Notes under the pieces: model-generated
What the model was told of the DNA's origin: nothing
The model's database searches: none
Seen by the model: the letters and a program-made list of their open reading frames with translations, nothing else
Position numbers and translations under genes: made by a program
Shown here: positions 13,452 through 25,900 of the stretch, one piece after another
How positions within the stretch are numbered: the first letter of the stretch is position 1
Layout of the letters: every line of letters begins with the position of its first letter
Source: Aphelocoma coerulescens
Taxonomy: Eukaryota > Chordata > Aves > Passeriformes > Corvidae
Assembly: GCF_041296385.1 (NCBI RefSeq)
Contig: NC_091013.1
Span: 35,549,975 to 35,613,974 of the forward strand
DNA length: 64,000 nt
Direction: 5' to 3'

Positions 13452-16173
13452 TTTCAATACAGAAATATTCACCTTGGTACAGAAGGCATTAGACCTTCAT
13501 TAACTGTGGTATTTTTTGGCATAGTGCAGGCTCCAATCGCTTCTTCACCCATATGGAATCTGACATTACTGACGTGATTGCCGCTATATATGCAAGAAAA
13601 GCAGACCCCTGAGGACATTCACTAAGCTAAATTTTAATCTCTTCCCTTATCTGACCTTGCATTGCCAACAAGAGTGGTGGTTAGATAACCTGTGGGCCAG
13701 TAGGGTGCTTTTTAGCCTGACCAATGCAGTCTCATCCTGCCTGAGAATTAACTTTTTGCTGCAGCTGTCTGATCTCCCCTCCCTTAATTTTGCAGTTCTG
13801 CACAACAAATGCTGTCCTCCATTATGACTGTGGAGTGCCCAGACTAATGGCACACTAGGCCAAGGCTATCATTACTAAACTTATTTACTTGCTTACTTGG
13901 GAAGCATGTCATCATATTCAGTGTTTGTAAAGCACTTGCCATCAAAAGATCAGAACATGCTTTGGAAAGGAGAACAAACAAATAAATCAACCCCCAAACT
14001 TTTCTTTCTGCTCACAGGGCAGAAACACTAATGGCCAGAGTCCTTGTTGGTGCTTGTTTATGCGTGGCAACTCTACCAGGGAGGCGGATTCACTGGCACA
14101 GCCCCATGCTGACCGAGGTGCTGTTCCCCTCGAGCAACTGTGCCAAAATGTGGCTCCAAGTCGTGTGCTGACACAGAGGCAGGGCCTTGAGCAGAAACTG
14201 AGTTTCTTCTTTGTCCCATGGTGATTTTTTTATCCTTATGTACTGAGGAATTACAAATTTAGAAGCTAAGAAAAATGGTAAATTTCCAGAATATTTTGAA
14301 GCATGCACAAATATACTAAGCAGGACAATTTTTTAGATGCCTTAATTAATAAAGACCAGTGTTTAATAATGTGAGGAAAAGACCAAACTGGATTGTGAAC
14401 TAGTTATGTAACTTGAAATACTTGACAGAAACATAAATGGCAATGTTTTTCCACACAGGATAGTTATGAGCAAAAAGATGTGCATTAACAGCAAGAAAAC
14501 TGAAACATGCCAAAATTCTTATCTTTTACCACAACAGTGGACTTTTTGCTTTAGAGTTAAATAATCTAATAAGTTTTCAAAACTACCTAGTTATTTTCAT
14601 TTTCTGCATGCTATTAAGTGCAAAAATGGAGAGTAGGAGCTATAAGCTATATACAGAGTATCTGAAGCTAATGCTACTGAAATATTCAAATTTCTAACTC
14701 TACCCCATTTTATCTCTCCTTTTGCTGTACTACTTGCTTTCAGGCACTTTTTTAGTGAAAGACATGCCTGTATTTCTTTCTTCTACTTGATGTATCCCAT
14801 GTTCTTATCTAAATAATTTTTCCAGTGAAAGAGAGGACATCCATAATTGTCAGACACTAGCTAAAATTTTCACTCTTAAAAATATTTTTCTATTCTTTTT
14901 CTAATTTGATGATTCAGTTGTCAGAGAGTTATTAGCTAATGCAATACAGGAGCACAATTTCCCAAAAGACAGCCAGAGTTACTTATGCTATTAACCACAC
15001 AGGAATAGATATGTATATGACGGTGCTGCAATTGCTGTTTTCCCTAATTGCTTTCTTTCAAACATGTATCTGCCTGGTGCAGCACCTTTTCAGCCACAGG
15101 GAAGTCAGCACAATATTTTTCTAGCTGCACCTCACAAGGCCCATGCAGACCCCACAAAGCCATGATGGCTGACCACGTGTGACACCACTGAGCACATGTA
15201 CTGTGCAGTGCTTGTTCCTGCATTTTACACCCTCTGCTCACTTGGTCATGGTAATTAAAATTAGAGGACCTGAATGACTGGCACCTGGTAGCTCCTGGAG
15301 AGCTTCCTGATGCCCTGAGCCCCACAAAATCCAGGAGGTGGCCCAGCGTTAGGACAGCCTCACACAGCCCCTGAGTGCTCACACTCCCCTGAGCTTCCCA
15401 TTCAGAGTCAACTTCCACATTTCTGTCTGCCAGCTTCTTCACACTATTAGCACACCTTTTTTCACATCCAGAGCTCCCCTCCTTTTCTTTCCACACCAGC
15501 ACAGTTGACTGTGACTGCACATTTCCTCTGTGTCTGTATCACAGTGCATAAAAAGCATGAAATTGGAATTTCAGTCTTGTATGAAAGGAAAATTCAGAAG
15601 CAAAAAGAATGGACAGATATTGCAGTGAACGATCAGGGATTGTAGCTTCTGAGATGTTTACTGATCATCTGAACACAGTAAAATGCAATGTTTTGGTTCC
15701 CTCAAAGACTATACCACTTAGGCTTGGTTTAGATCAGATTAAGATGAGATAAGGCCACCTACCAACTACCACTTTTCATGGATTCAACTCTAACTCATCA
15801 TGTTGAAATTCCTATGGACAGCTACAGCTCTACTTCAGCAAAAATCATAAGTCAAAGTCAACTTGCTTTTAGTAGTTATGCCACGGCAGTTCTCCATCAT
15901 GCTTTCAATGCCTTTGTGTTAAAACTGCATGCAGGGCATCCATTCTAAGAAAAGCTTCAAGTCTGCCCAGAACTGCAGGGAGCTGAGGACTACAGAAAGG
16001 ATTGCTTTGCCTGTTCCTACTTGCCACCCATCTAACCAGTGTCTGAAGATAGCAGAGGAAGAGTTACTTCTTCAGCAAGGAATAAGGAATGCTTCCCAGA
16101 CAAGATAATAAAAAATGGTGTTCAGTAGTCAGGTATTCATGTTCAAAAAAGTATCTCACAGGTACATTACATT

Positions 16174-16211
16174 CTGGTTTCCACATCTCCCTGTGGAGAT
16201 ATGGAAACCAG
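16174..16211. repeat. Near-perfect hairpin (17-nt arms, 4-nt loop)
   Basis: The left arm CTGGTTTCCACATCTCC pairs with the right arm GGAGATATGGAAACCAG at 16 of 17 positions (one C/A mismatch), around a CTGT loop. Pairing stops abruptly at both ends. It is shorter than a usual microRNA precursor. No flanking duplication was seen. Confidence 0.85.
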
Positions 16212-18735
16212 CAAGAAGACTATACTACACAACAGCAAGAAGAAATCTTCTCCTGCTCAGAAACAACTGACCATGATTCTGAGAATCTGGACAGTGCCAT
16301 GGAGATGTTTATCAGAAAGGACCCTCGACGAGTTAAAAACCTACTCTGCTAGACACTGCACTGCAGAGCTCAGGAAGCTCTGTCAGCAAGGTGGCAGGTG
16401 AAAATGAAGGGGAACAAACCTCAGGAAAGAAGCAGCATGAACTGGGAGGAGAAGAAGACATAAAGAAGTACTGACTGGAGTCTACTTGCCTTTTTTCATC
16501 ACTCTGTCCTTGCTGTGAGCGGAAAATGCAAAAGCAGTTCTACACTGCTAACACAAACTTGTGGTTTATCCTTCTGCCAGCTGGGTATGTGCAGCAGCAC
16601 ACAGGTCCCCATCTACAAAACATAACTCCCGCTAACAGAATTTTCCTATATTGTCTGGAACTCCCACAAAGGCTGTTGTGAAAGTTGTGCTCAGACATGC
16701 ATGATGACAGAACACTGCATGCTATTCAGGACCATAAAATGCTTACTTTAAAAGGACTTCTCAGTAAACAAAAGCAAACAAAATCCTTCAGGTAAATAAG
16801 GTGTGTACCAACCAACTGCATATTGAGCACAATGAGAGCCAGCACAAACGCAGCAAGCACAGTGTCTCCTATTTACACCGTGCTCCTGCCTTCATGCGCT
16901 TGATGACCTCTCTGGCCTCTGCACCACAAACACTCTACAATCTCCTCCATTCTGCATTAGCAGCCAAGGTTCACAGGGATAAAATATTAAATTGATTAAC
17001 GCACAGACTATCCTAGTATGTGCAATTGTACCCATGACACTGGTTGACCCTTAATTCTAGTTGTGGCTATGGTGACAATTCGCAGAATTTTGGTTCCTAA
17101 TCCTTCAAATTATTATAAACATGTGACCTTGGACCATGCCTGTGGCCTGCTGGACATTTTATAAGTTCTCCCCTGTATTGTTCTCTGTCTTTTATTAGCC
17201 TGAATAATTTTATGGCCCTTTTTCAGACCACTGATCTTTCACAGACTATTAACAAAAATAATAAAGCATGGGTAACTCTAGCAGAGATTTACTGTTCAAG
17301 CTGACGCTTGTGATATACCACTGAAGAAGAAGACAAATGGAAGGCATCCATCTGCCAAAGTGTGTGAGTGCAGTGGCACAGATCAAAATAGTGAGCATAT
17401 TTAAAGATATACCATTTGAGTATTTTTATATTAAAAGATACACTCACAATTTAAGGCAGCCTAGTTTGTCTACAGCCTTTCAGCAGGCAGGCAAGAGCCC
17501 TAAATTCAGCTGCTTCTTCTCTGAGTCATCCATTTTAGCACCTCTAACTTTAAAGGCAGTATAAAGAGATGAACTTCCTGTGCCTAATGTCAGCCTTTGT
17601 AAACAGCCTCTGTGTTTCATCCTCCAGCCAGTTCAGGGAAACAAGAGCTCTGCATCAGTGTTATAACATAAAGAGAAATCACATTAGGCAAATATTAGAA
17701 ATTCATGCTTTTTTTTTTCTTTGTCATCAAAGTTTGAACTTTTTCTGCTCAAAGTGGCACCATTTCTTAACCATATAGCTAGACCCCATTGTACTAAGAG
17801 AAACGGGAAGAATGTCTTCAGCTGGGAGCTCTTTTCTTTCTCTGAGGTGGAAGAGTAAAATAAAAAAAAGGAATTGGTTTTCAGAAACTGAACAGTCTGC
17901 CTCAGTTACTTTCAGCTTACACAAGAGAAGTGTGTGGCCTAGCACAGTGATCCTTTAGCTTGTTACTCTCAAGAGACATCCCGGTAGCTCTTGTGTACTC
18001 TTTAATCAAAATGGACAAAGTTTAAGGAAAAGAACAATGTTTCAGTTCCATCAGTACCAGCAGCTCCCATTACTGCTAAAATGTGAGCTCATCACAGGAG
18101 AGACCCCTGAACAGCTTCACAAAGCACATTGCCAGAGTACTGGGACCTAACAGCAGTACCAAAAGGAGGGAGTCCATCTAAAGCAACACAAATGCCCATG
18201 TGTGACTCTGCTGATTGCAACACCCAGCAGGATGTAATTTAAATATGTTGCCATTTTAGCACAGTTCATAAAGACATGGCATGCTCTGGGTTTTCCAAAC
18301 ATGCAAGCAGTGCTTTGCCGTATATTATCTGACATTTTCTGTTCATTCAGTGGGGCGAGAGCTTGGAAAGAATAAGCTGCCATCAACTTGTCAGAAGAAC
18401 CATGGGAGGTGATGGCAGCAGGACAAGACCAGTGGGATCCCCAGCCAGCTCTCAGGGTGAGAAAGGTTATCTCAGCTTCCTGTGGGTAAAATTTCCTCCA
18501 GATTGTTCACTGGGGAGGCTGAGCTTTTTTAGAATAGCAAATATACAATAATAGATATATATAAAATTTCCTCACATGCTTCCTCCTCATGAGTGTCAGA
18601 GACTGAAAATAGTTCATGCCTCAAAAATTGATATAAAGTTTTTGCTCATTATAAAGAAGCTTCAACCAAAGAAGCTTCCTTGAAGACTGGGATTTTGCTG
18701 ATTAGATAAAGGGAAACCCATTGTTCAATCATTCC

Positions 18736-19262
18736 CGACTGAGTTTGGGGTGGGGGGAGAGCACAGCTCACAGACCCAGATTTACACAGACCCCCCCCCC
18801 CCCCAACCACCCGAGGAGTGGGGGGAGGAGATTTTGGGTATGTGGTGTAAGCTCTGGCCATAGGCACCGAACACCCATCCTCCATTACACAAACTGGCCC
18901 AGCTGTGGAACCCCCAGCCCCACAGGGCACATCCACGGGACTTTCCCATGAGAGGCTGGGCCCCACAGGGCTGCAGGTGGTGAAACAGACCCAGAGTCTG
19001 CTGTGAGAGACTGACCCCACCCCAGGGGGACGTGGCCGGACGTGCCCACCTGGCCTGAGCATGTACACCCGTGGGACTCTGTGCCTTCTGGGGGACCTTC
19101 ACCACCAAGAGTCCAGCTGGAGAGGATCAACGAACAGCGCTGGGATCCACCGAGTGGTGATATTTTCCTTATTCTGACCCTGTCACTCTTTCTGTCCCTC
19201 CCACCTATTTTCTACTTCTTTCCTTTTTTCCTCTCTCTCCCTCTCATCAAATGAAACCCTTG
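18736..19262 (+). mobile_element. GC-rich LTR-like element, probable solo LTR remnant of an endogenous retrovirus
   Basis: This is a sharply GC-rich block of about 0.5 kb in AT-rich surroundings. It has CpG-containing stretches (for example GACGTGGCCGGACGTGCCC near 19028), a 14-C run at 18791-18804, and a 3' portion of C/T-rich sequence ending CTCATCAAATGAAACCC. This GC-rich body followed by a pyrimidine-rich tail is what I associate with avian endogenous retroviral LTRs. Ends and orientation are approximate; I could not find a convincing TG...CA pair or target-site duplication. No gag, pol or env reading frame accompanies it. It could instead be a GC-rich regulatory block or another retroposon. 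Confidence 0.45.
18791..18804 (+). repeat. Poly-C run (14)
   Basis: Fourteen consecutive C bases inside the GC-rich LTR-like block. On the gene-sense strand this is a G14 run. GC-rich AACCACCCGAGG and a G6 run follow on the plus strand. Confidence 0.95.
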
Positions 19263-19867
19263 TCACTGGCATATGGTCTCATTTGCACCTTAATTCAGGC
19301 AGAGGCATTTCTAAGAACCTTAAAACTGGATCTCAACAATGAGTTCAGGTGCTCATCACCCAGGTTTCTGACAGTAGAGAGACAAAGTCCTCTGATATCC
19401 TCTCCCCTATTGTTATGGAAAGACTTTGTTTTCATTCCTCTGGAGAACTGTTTGGGGGATCTCCTTCTGTCACCATTTCTATTGGTGTGCCTTCACATAA
19501 GTTGAAAAGAAATATGACTTTGGCTCTTCATAGGACCATTTAGAGCCCTGTGAAGAAATGGTGGGAAAATGCCATGGCCACATTAATTTCAGTCTGAGCC
19601 TGGTATTCGGAAGAAAAAAAAAAAAGGGTTGCAGTGAACATGCTTCTCATATCTTTTTCTGAGCATTGAGGGAGGCAGCCTTCATCCTGTTTACAGCTAA
19701 GCATGCTTTCTTCCCTCCAGAAGAATCAAAACCAAAAGGACAGGCCTGGGTAAAATCCCTTTGCTTCACAGGGACAGAAGATCTCACAGTGAGCTTCTGA
19801 AGAGTCATCATTTATGGACAGAAGAGAAGATGGTTTAGAATATCTTCTTTACTATTATTACCCTCAT

Positions 19868-19934
19868 CGCAGGGGGATTGGACTAGATGATCTTTAAGAG
19901 TCCTTTCCAACTCAAATTATTCTATGACTCTGTA
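19868..19934 (+). mobile_element. CR1 LINE 3' end, short fragment, plus orientation
   Basis: The stretch reads GGATTGGACTAGATGATCTTT, then CCTTTCCAACTCAAATTATTCTATGACTCTG. This is the well-known 3' terminal sequence of avian CR1 retrotransposons (GGACTAGATGATC, TTCCAAC and the ATTCTATGA end repeat). It is severely 5'-truncated, as most CR1 copies are. It lies antisense to DHRSX. Confidence 0.9.
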
Positions 19935-22900
19935 TACTTTTAGATGTATCTTCCTCTTGCTCCCTGGTGAACAGATTTTTATATTAAATTTCATAGCTGT
20001 ATTTTGTGAACTGTAGATATGTTTCTTTTTCTTCTCAGGTGACATTTACTCCTTGGAATGGCTTACTCTACACTGTGACTTATATCTCATTTAAAACCTA
20101 AAAATATATGGCACATATGCGACACACACATCACAGTGCTCTCTATTGACACTTTCTGTCGGGACAGAAACTCAAGTAAAGTGCTTTTTGGATGTAATAC
20201 AGAGTCAACCTATTAATGAAGATAAAAGTCAGCAAGGCTTATACAAGATGGCAAAATGAAAATATACTTCAGAGCAAGCTAGGAGCATGATTCTTCCTAG
20301 AAATTATCCCAAGTCCTCAACTGATTTAAACTGGTGTAGTTTTGCAAAGTGTATGGAGCTGTCATTTGTTTCCAGTTTCTCAGCTCTGGATTTTCACATT
20401 CCCAATGCATCTTGGGTTGCACAGCTTCAAAGCTAAAATATCAATTCACTTGTACAATTTGATGATCAAGGACACATACAAGCATATGAAAGAGAGATGG
20501 CAAAAAAAAGGGCCAGAGACCTTTTGCTGGTATTCTTCTCCTTCAGAATATTTTATAAGTATCCTGACTAAAACAAGCATCAGCACTCATCTTGAGCTGT
20601 TTCTGTCTTAACTTGCAGAATTTTTTTCTATATTATCAGCTTACTTCTCACAAGAAATTTAAATTTATTTATTTATTCAAAACATTTTCTCCAAGCTAGC
20701 CAAATTCAATTCAGTTTCAAATTAGATACCTCACTTGTATCTGTACACCCCTAAATCTTGCTTCCCTCAGCCTCCCTAATTTATTTAAATTTTAGTGTGA
20801 AAGAAGCCCTCACATTCCCAATATATAAATTTTGGAGAGAGAATCAACATGAGCTTCAAAGAAAAACAGGCTGTTCAGATAGCAAAGGGTTTGCTAAAAC
20901 CCTGGGCTGCCTTAATTGCAGGCACTCATAGAGCCATAATGTTTGTAGAACTGACTTTTTGTTTTAGTTGCTACAGTAATGAACCTCCAAATCCAGTTAG
21001 TCTACTTCTGGACTGAAACAGCTTAGCACTGATAATACCCCAGTTCCCACTGTGGCCCAGGACTGAGCTGGGCCACTTGGTCATTGTTGGTGCAGGTCTG
21101 GCTTCTGTCATGGATGTAATTGTCAAGAGATGTGAACTGACGTGTAACCTTCAGTCTTGTAAATTCTACCTGTTGTTCTAGATTTAAGTATCAAATGTTT
21201 CAGTCAAAATTCAGAATGCAACCAGCATGCAGGAGCTTCTTCCCATAAGCCAATATTAAGTATATACTTGGAGATCTGAAGTAAATCACTTCTAGTAGGG
21301 CATTTGTTAGTACACTGTCTAGATATTTCTTAAATGATATCAAATTTTGATTCCTGGCCAGACTTTAATACCAGAGAATCATTATGTGATGGCAAAACAG
21401 ATCTTCCATTGGCTACATTTCCTGAAAAGAACATACATTTTCTGAGAATATTTGCTTACCATTTCAAAACCACAAAAATAAAAACCTCTGGTGTGAAGAA
21501 GCATGTTTGTAATAAGCTTCTGTATTACCGCAAAAACACCTCAGCAAATATTCTGCTTCACACCCTCTCAGGTAACACAGAGAGGCTGATAATGTCTCTG
21601 CTTTGTAGTACTTCAAGGATAGAAACCTTGCAGAGTCAAAGAAAATAAAACAAAGAAGGGAATAATATTTCCAAGCTCCAGGCAAGAATAATTTTGAGTT
21701 GTCCAGAATACAACATCTTTTGTTCTAGACATGAGAACTATCCATAAAACATACTTTGACAAAGACTACATTCCTTTTCCCCAGAGGTTTTCTGCTTTTC
21801 CCTCTCATGTCAGTCCTAGAGCTCATGAGGCAAGCTTGAGGGGCTCTCAGATCCAGATTCAATCCACTTTTTTTTTTTCCTTTTTTTTCTCTTTATTTGG
21901 AGATAATATTTGCATGGATAATCAAGTCACTGCTTCCCTGTGGCAGCAGAGGCAGCAAAGCTGAGAGGGGAGGCAGCAGGAGCAGGCAGCAGTGGTGGAG
22001 GAGCTGCAAGAGGCCAGGGCTACCCCTTCAGATTTGGGGCCAGGTTAATCACAGCTCACTTGGTTTCACCCAGTGGTGTGGCTGCTCTCCCCTCACATCC
22101 TTGCCCTCTTTATTCCATCCACACATATCTGCTGGTGCAACTGCTTCTCCTGGTTCATGCCAACCCATGCCTGGGATGTTACCTGTGTTATGGCATGGGA
22201 ATATAGATAACCTTGCATAGCAATGCTGTCGTTCTTTCCCACTCCCCCAAGAAGCAAGATACATAGGCTTACTTTTTTCTTTTCTTCCGATCTGACACGA
22301 GACTGTTTCTCTTTCAAGCTTAAGCAAGATTAGGTCTGTAGAGTGCTTCTAAGATATGATTCATCTGACCTGTTTCACAAATCTAGTTTAAGATGAGATG
22401 AATCATGTCTTACAACTATTTATTCCTCTCCACAGACTGCAAAAGGAGCTTGGGGACACTGACTCAGATTTAAACCTCTGCATTATGAACCTCAAAAGTT
22501 AGGTGATTTGAATCCTTGTGTTCAGTTTCAATTAATAATGAACAAACAGAAAAGAGGAGAAAAAATCAGACAATTGGGAACGTGTGCAGATGATTCAGTG
22601 TTATTCACCATACTCAAGATTCGGGAAAAAAAAGAATGAGAACTTCCAGAAGAATCTTGGCAAAGGCTCATATATAGCTGTAACACAAAGCAAATTCATG
22701 CTGGAAAAAGATAAGTCTTGCAGGGCGTGTTTAAATTCTTCCCTTATTGTGAATGCCTCTGAAATAACTGTGACTTCTCAAGAGAAAATTTAAGATACTG
22801 TTCCACACTCTAATTGACAAACACATCCCAAGAGTAGAAGAAGGTAAGGATAATTGTAGTGGCTTTTTTGGATGAAATTGTGTATGTACGTGCATGTAAC

Positions 22901-25900
22901 TGAGACTGAACTTAAGCAAACTGCAAGACATTATAATTTTTAAAATAATGACAGTATAGCTATGCATCCCAGGTGAGAACCGGTGGCTTTGCTGCTGCTC
23001 TATAAATCACACAGCTCTCACAGCTACTAATCTGCTGCAGAGATCTTTCAGGCTAGCAAAGTGACAGGAAAAAGAAGTGCAGAAGAATAAAATGCTAAGA
23101 ATAGAACCTGTCTCTTGATTGCTGCTTCACAGGCTGCCCTGTACACTGGATCCCACCTCCTTTCTCTTTTTACTTCTATACAAATAGGTATTTCTTATTA
23201 TTTTTAGGAATGTATTCATATAAAAAAGGCTTTTGTATTTTTTCTTTGAGATGGATTTATCTTTAGGAAACTTTAGATCTCTCCCCTCACCCCATCCTGT
23301 TTTGTTGCTTGTTATTCTTCTCATCTCACCTCCCTTCCTAGCCCTCCAGAACTTTTAACATGATCACTCTAATGTGGTGTCCCTAGTCAGTGATGGGGCT
23401 TTAAAGCAATTATCGTTCATAGCACTTCACTGCTAATGCTGACCTGGAATTTTAGGCAATGTCAGCCAGAGCCGCTGAGCAAGGAGCCACGGCACTCTTC
23501 TCCTCCACCTCAATATTCAGTGCTCCTGGTATTTTCGTTCTTCTTGAAGGCAAACTGACTTTTGGACATCTGTATGATTCTTGCCTTTAGGAACATGCAT
23601 CTTGTGTATTGTTCTGTATTGGCTCATGCTGATAAGTATTTTCATTAGACATTTACTGAAAATTCTTCCTTTTGATAGAAAAAAATAATCCCGGAAAGGC
23701 TATGTCCAGCTGAAAAAGGTATACTCATTTGGGAACTATTTAGGGAAGAAACAGATACTTTTAACTGTCCATAACCCCCTTTTTTTTCAAGAAAAACAAA
23801 ACAAACAGTTTTTTTCTAAAGGTGCATCTTGGGGGAGGTACCAGCCGAACAAAAAGAGGATACTTAAGTCTTTCTCCTTTTCAAAAATCCAACTTGTGCA
23901 TGACAGTCTTTTGCCATTGCCCTTTACACCAGCTTTAGAGAAAGAACTACCTGTACGCGTAAGTCTTTGCATTCCCATTCAATTTCTGGACTTTCTGGAG
24001 TTACTTCATTAGCTAAGCTAATTTTTAAAAAGTGTTGGTAGGATATTTCTCCAGATCTAAATTTCTTACATGCAGAAGGGACACCAGCATCAACACGTCA
24101 GTTGTACTGCAGTGAAGGCAGCCAAGCTTGTGAATTAGTGAAATGTATAGCACAGTTAAATGCATAAGAAGTGCATGAATCTATCTCTGTGTACACCTGC
24201 TCTCTCCGTAGCAGGGAGGAGACCAGCATCAGAATGGTCTGTCATTTAAAAGGCAAAAGTCACAGCACTTTTTTTTCCTTTGGTGCACACCCTTCAGGGA
24301 AAAGCCTTGAAGAGAGATGAGGGAGAAAACAGATTCTCATTAGTCTGCTTATTCCCTAGTATAACTCAATACAGTTAAAAGGGATTTTTCCCCATTCTCA
24401 AACCTAAGAAAAACACAGAAAAATAAATCTCTTTTAGATTTTGCATCCTCTTCAGGGAATTAATAATGTATGAAATTATTCTTCCTACACTTTCTGATGT
24501 ATTATTGGCATTTACTTAATGAAAAAGCTAGAAATTCTCCTCACCATGGACTACTATTTCTAATTCAGTGATAACTGTGATCCTGACACTATGAAGAAGG
24601 GGAGTAGAAATCTGCAACTGGCAGGATACTGGTTCTGAGAGCATAAAGGTTTTGGATTTCTGCATAGTGACAAACTAGCATTTTTGGGGAAGATAACCCC
24701 ACACACACATATTGGGAACAAAATCAGATAATAACTTTTATTCATTTAAGCATGTGATTCTAGCAGACAACCTTTAACAGCAGGTCTGGATCTGAATGGT
24801 ACTGTTTGAATACATTTTGAATTGCTGCAGAGCTCCAGATTATTAGTGCTGCAAGATCAAAAGTCTGTGATGCAAAATTTAAGTGTTGCAAGTCATAACA
24901 TAAAACCCACACTGCCTGGTTTTAGAAAGTTCTCACCCACCATGGTGCCTCCATAAACCTGTATTTATGGTTCAGCTTTACATCTGTAAAAGGCTGAATT
25001 TGGCCTCCAATGCCACAGGAGGCATTGTGCAACCCACCGTGGTGCTGGGAAGGGTGTTGGGTCTCCTTCCTGCCCTCCCTCTCCTATCCAGGAAAGGGCA
25101 GCGCAGATGAGCTGATGCCCACCTGGGAAAGCGTGTCAGCTCTGCCTGGGAAAAATGGGGAGTGGGGCTGCTGTGAGACTTGGAGCAACCACCCAGCCCT
25201 GGTGTCACATGTGCTTCCTCTGGTTACTTCATAGGAGTGACACAGGTTTCCTCAGCTATTATGTTGGGGGGCCAGAGTAAATTTGGTTAGCCATGTATAA
25301 AGCTCTGGAACAGCACATTTCTAATAGGTAGGTAGAGTGCTAATTTAATGGTAAATTATATATTTGGGTTAGCAGCTTGGCTGCTTTGTTATTTGGCTCT
25401 TTCAGGCAACTTGGATGGCAGCCATCAGCTCTCTGTGATTTATCTCTATTTAATTTTTCCACTTTTTCAGACCTTTGGCTGTTGGTAATTCAATTTCTGG
25501 CAACTGCAGACCTTCACTCCCTGTTACAAGTTATGCCCCAAGGCAGACATACTGCCATCTGCACTGCAACGGTGGTGGTTGCTAGTGGATGCAGAGAGGC
25601 AAGTGTCCAGATGCCACTTGGGCTCTGAAACAGCTTTAATATACAAATGACTGTTTGGATTAGAAATATTATCTAAATCCAAATGTGAACCTCTCAAAAA
25701 CATTAGGGTACTCTCCCAAGGGACCACTCTACTCTGTAGTCCACTTTTGCATTTTGCTTGTCCTGACAGCTTTCATGGATGAAGAAAACTAAGTATTTTC
25801 TTTTGCTCAGCCTCCAAATCATCAAAGGAGGAACTAATCCCCATCCAGTCATCCTTCATACACACTCACTTCACTTCCCACATCTTCCCTTATCCTCTCC

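Larger units (their letters stand above)
10661..18735. other. Intronic sequence without recognised genes
   Basis: AT-rich sequence with a GC-richer patch at about 12.2-12.5 kb. Open frames overlap there on several frames, but some start at non-ATG codons and none resembles a known protein. The (CAATA)6 repeat and the 16.2-kb hairpin are the only structured elements I noticed. Two copies of the self-complementary octamer GAAGCTTC lie near 18.66 kb. Confidence 0.6.

Noticed and set aside
18649..19130. Several overlapping open frames in the GC-rich block, some resembling Gly/Pro-rich proteins
   Set aside because: They arise from GC-rich composition and the 14-C run within the probable LTR; no retroviral protein motif is visible.
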